Source: an uncultured Holophagaceae bacterium (GTDB lineage: Bacteria > Acidobacteriota > Holophagae > Holophagales > Holophagaceae). From it: a stretch of DNA of 5,199 bases. The stretch spans positions 1-5,199 of the forward strand of contig CAITBU010000048.1 in NCBI GenBank assembly GCA_903890595.1, written 5' to 3'. Positions within the stretch are counted from its first letter, which is position 1. Each line of letters begins with the position of its first letter. The translations under genes were made by a program, and so were the position numbers. This document shows positions 5,125 through 5,199 of this stretch, piece after piece. Under the pieces are notes generated by a model, which worked only from the letters and a program-made list of their open reading frames with translations, had not been told where the DNA came from and made no database searches.

Positions 5125-5199
5125 ATGAAGATCCTGCTCCTCGGCTCTGGCGGCCGGGAACATGCCCTGGCCCTGAAGCTCAAGGCCGGGGGGGCGGAC
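5125..5199 (+). CDS. purD: Phosphoribosylamine-glycine ligase (GAR synthetase), N-terminal fragment
   Basis: The 25 codons visible before the window ends begin MKILLLGSGGREHALALKL, the characteristic N-terminus of PurD. The glycine-rich GSGGREHAL turn starts the first Rossmann-like domain. PurD joins glycine to 5-phosphoribosylamine using ATP, the second step of de novo purine synthesis, in the cytoplasm. The full protein is usually about 420-430 residues, so over 90% lies downstream. The start is ATG 5125, supported by GGAGGT four bases upstream and by the family N-terminus. It is divergent from tpx, with 304 nt between them, and no purH or other purine gene precedes it within the window. 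Confidence 0.9.
   Translation, partial: MKILLLGSGGREHALALKLKAGGAD

Noticed and set aside
1..5199. CRISPR array, tRNA, rRNA, transposase or phage genes
   Set aside because: No spaced direct-repeat array, cloverleaf-like sequence or mobile-element protein was seen on either strand.

Overview
The window is GC-rich (roughly two thirds G+C by eye), with strong G/C preference at third codon positions, tightly packed genes and good Shine-Dalgarno sites. This suits a high-GC Pseudomonadota-type bacterium. The E. coli-like Tpx and the PurD N-terminus agree with that, but I cannot name a genus.

Layout. (1) Bases 1-3879, plus strand: a four-gene cluster, cut at its 5' end. In order it encodes an HMG-CoA-lyase-like aldolase/lyase (1-786, partial), a class III (CaiB/BaiF, formyl-CoA transferase type) CoA-transferase (888-2087), and the large (2098-3384) and small (3388-3879) subunits of a LeuC/LeuD-type [4Fe-4S] hydro-lyase. 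The last three genes are separated by 10 and 3 nt. The first two are separated by a 101-nt gap filled by a perfect 24-bp inverted repeat. (2) Bases 3883-4820, minus strand, convergent with the cluster: a small cysteine-free protein with a possible glutaredoxin-like fold, preceded by thiol peroxidase tpx. (3) Bases 4821-5124: a 304-nt divergent intergenic region holding a long 25-bp imperfect inverted repeat, a leftward intrinsic-terminator-like hairpin, short repeated motifs, and the ribosome binding sites of tpx and purD. (4) From 5125 to the end, plus strand: the first 25 codons of purD.

How the genes may work together. No leuA or leuB is seen, and a lyase and a CoA-transferase share the operon with the LeuCD-like pair. 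A leucine-biosynthesis role is therefore not the best reading. The enzyme classes fit a short route in which the hydro-lyase hydrates an unsaturated C5-type dicarboxylate (for example citraconate to (R)-citramalate), the CoA-transferase makes the CoA thioester, and the lyase splits it to pyruvate and acetyl-CoA (or the reverse). Chloroflexus has a succinyl-CoA:D-citramalate CoA-transferase and an HMG-CoA-lyase-like R-citramalyl-CoA lyase, which is the precedent. Substrate assignment here is inference. The small-subunit specificity loop (Phe22-Met23-Ala24-Thr25) is unlike what I recall for isopropylmalate or homoaconitate enzymes and supports a different substrate.

The minus-strand pair looks like a peroxide-defence unit (Tpx plus a possible redox-fold partner). 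purD starts a purine-synthesis gene unrelated to the rest.
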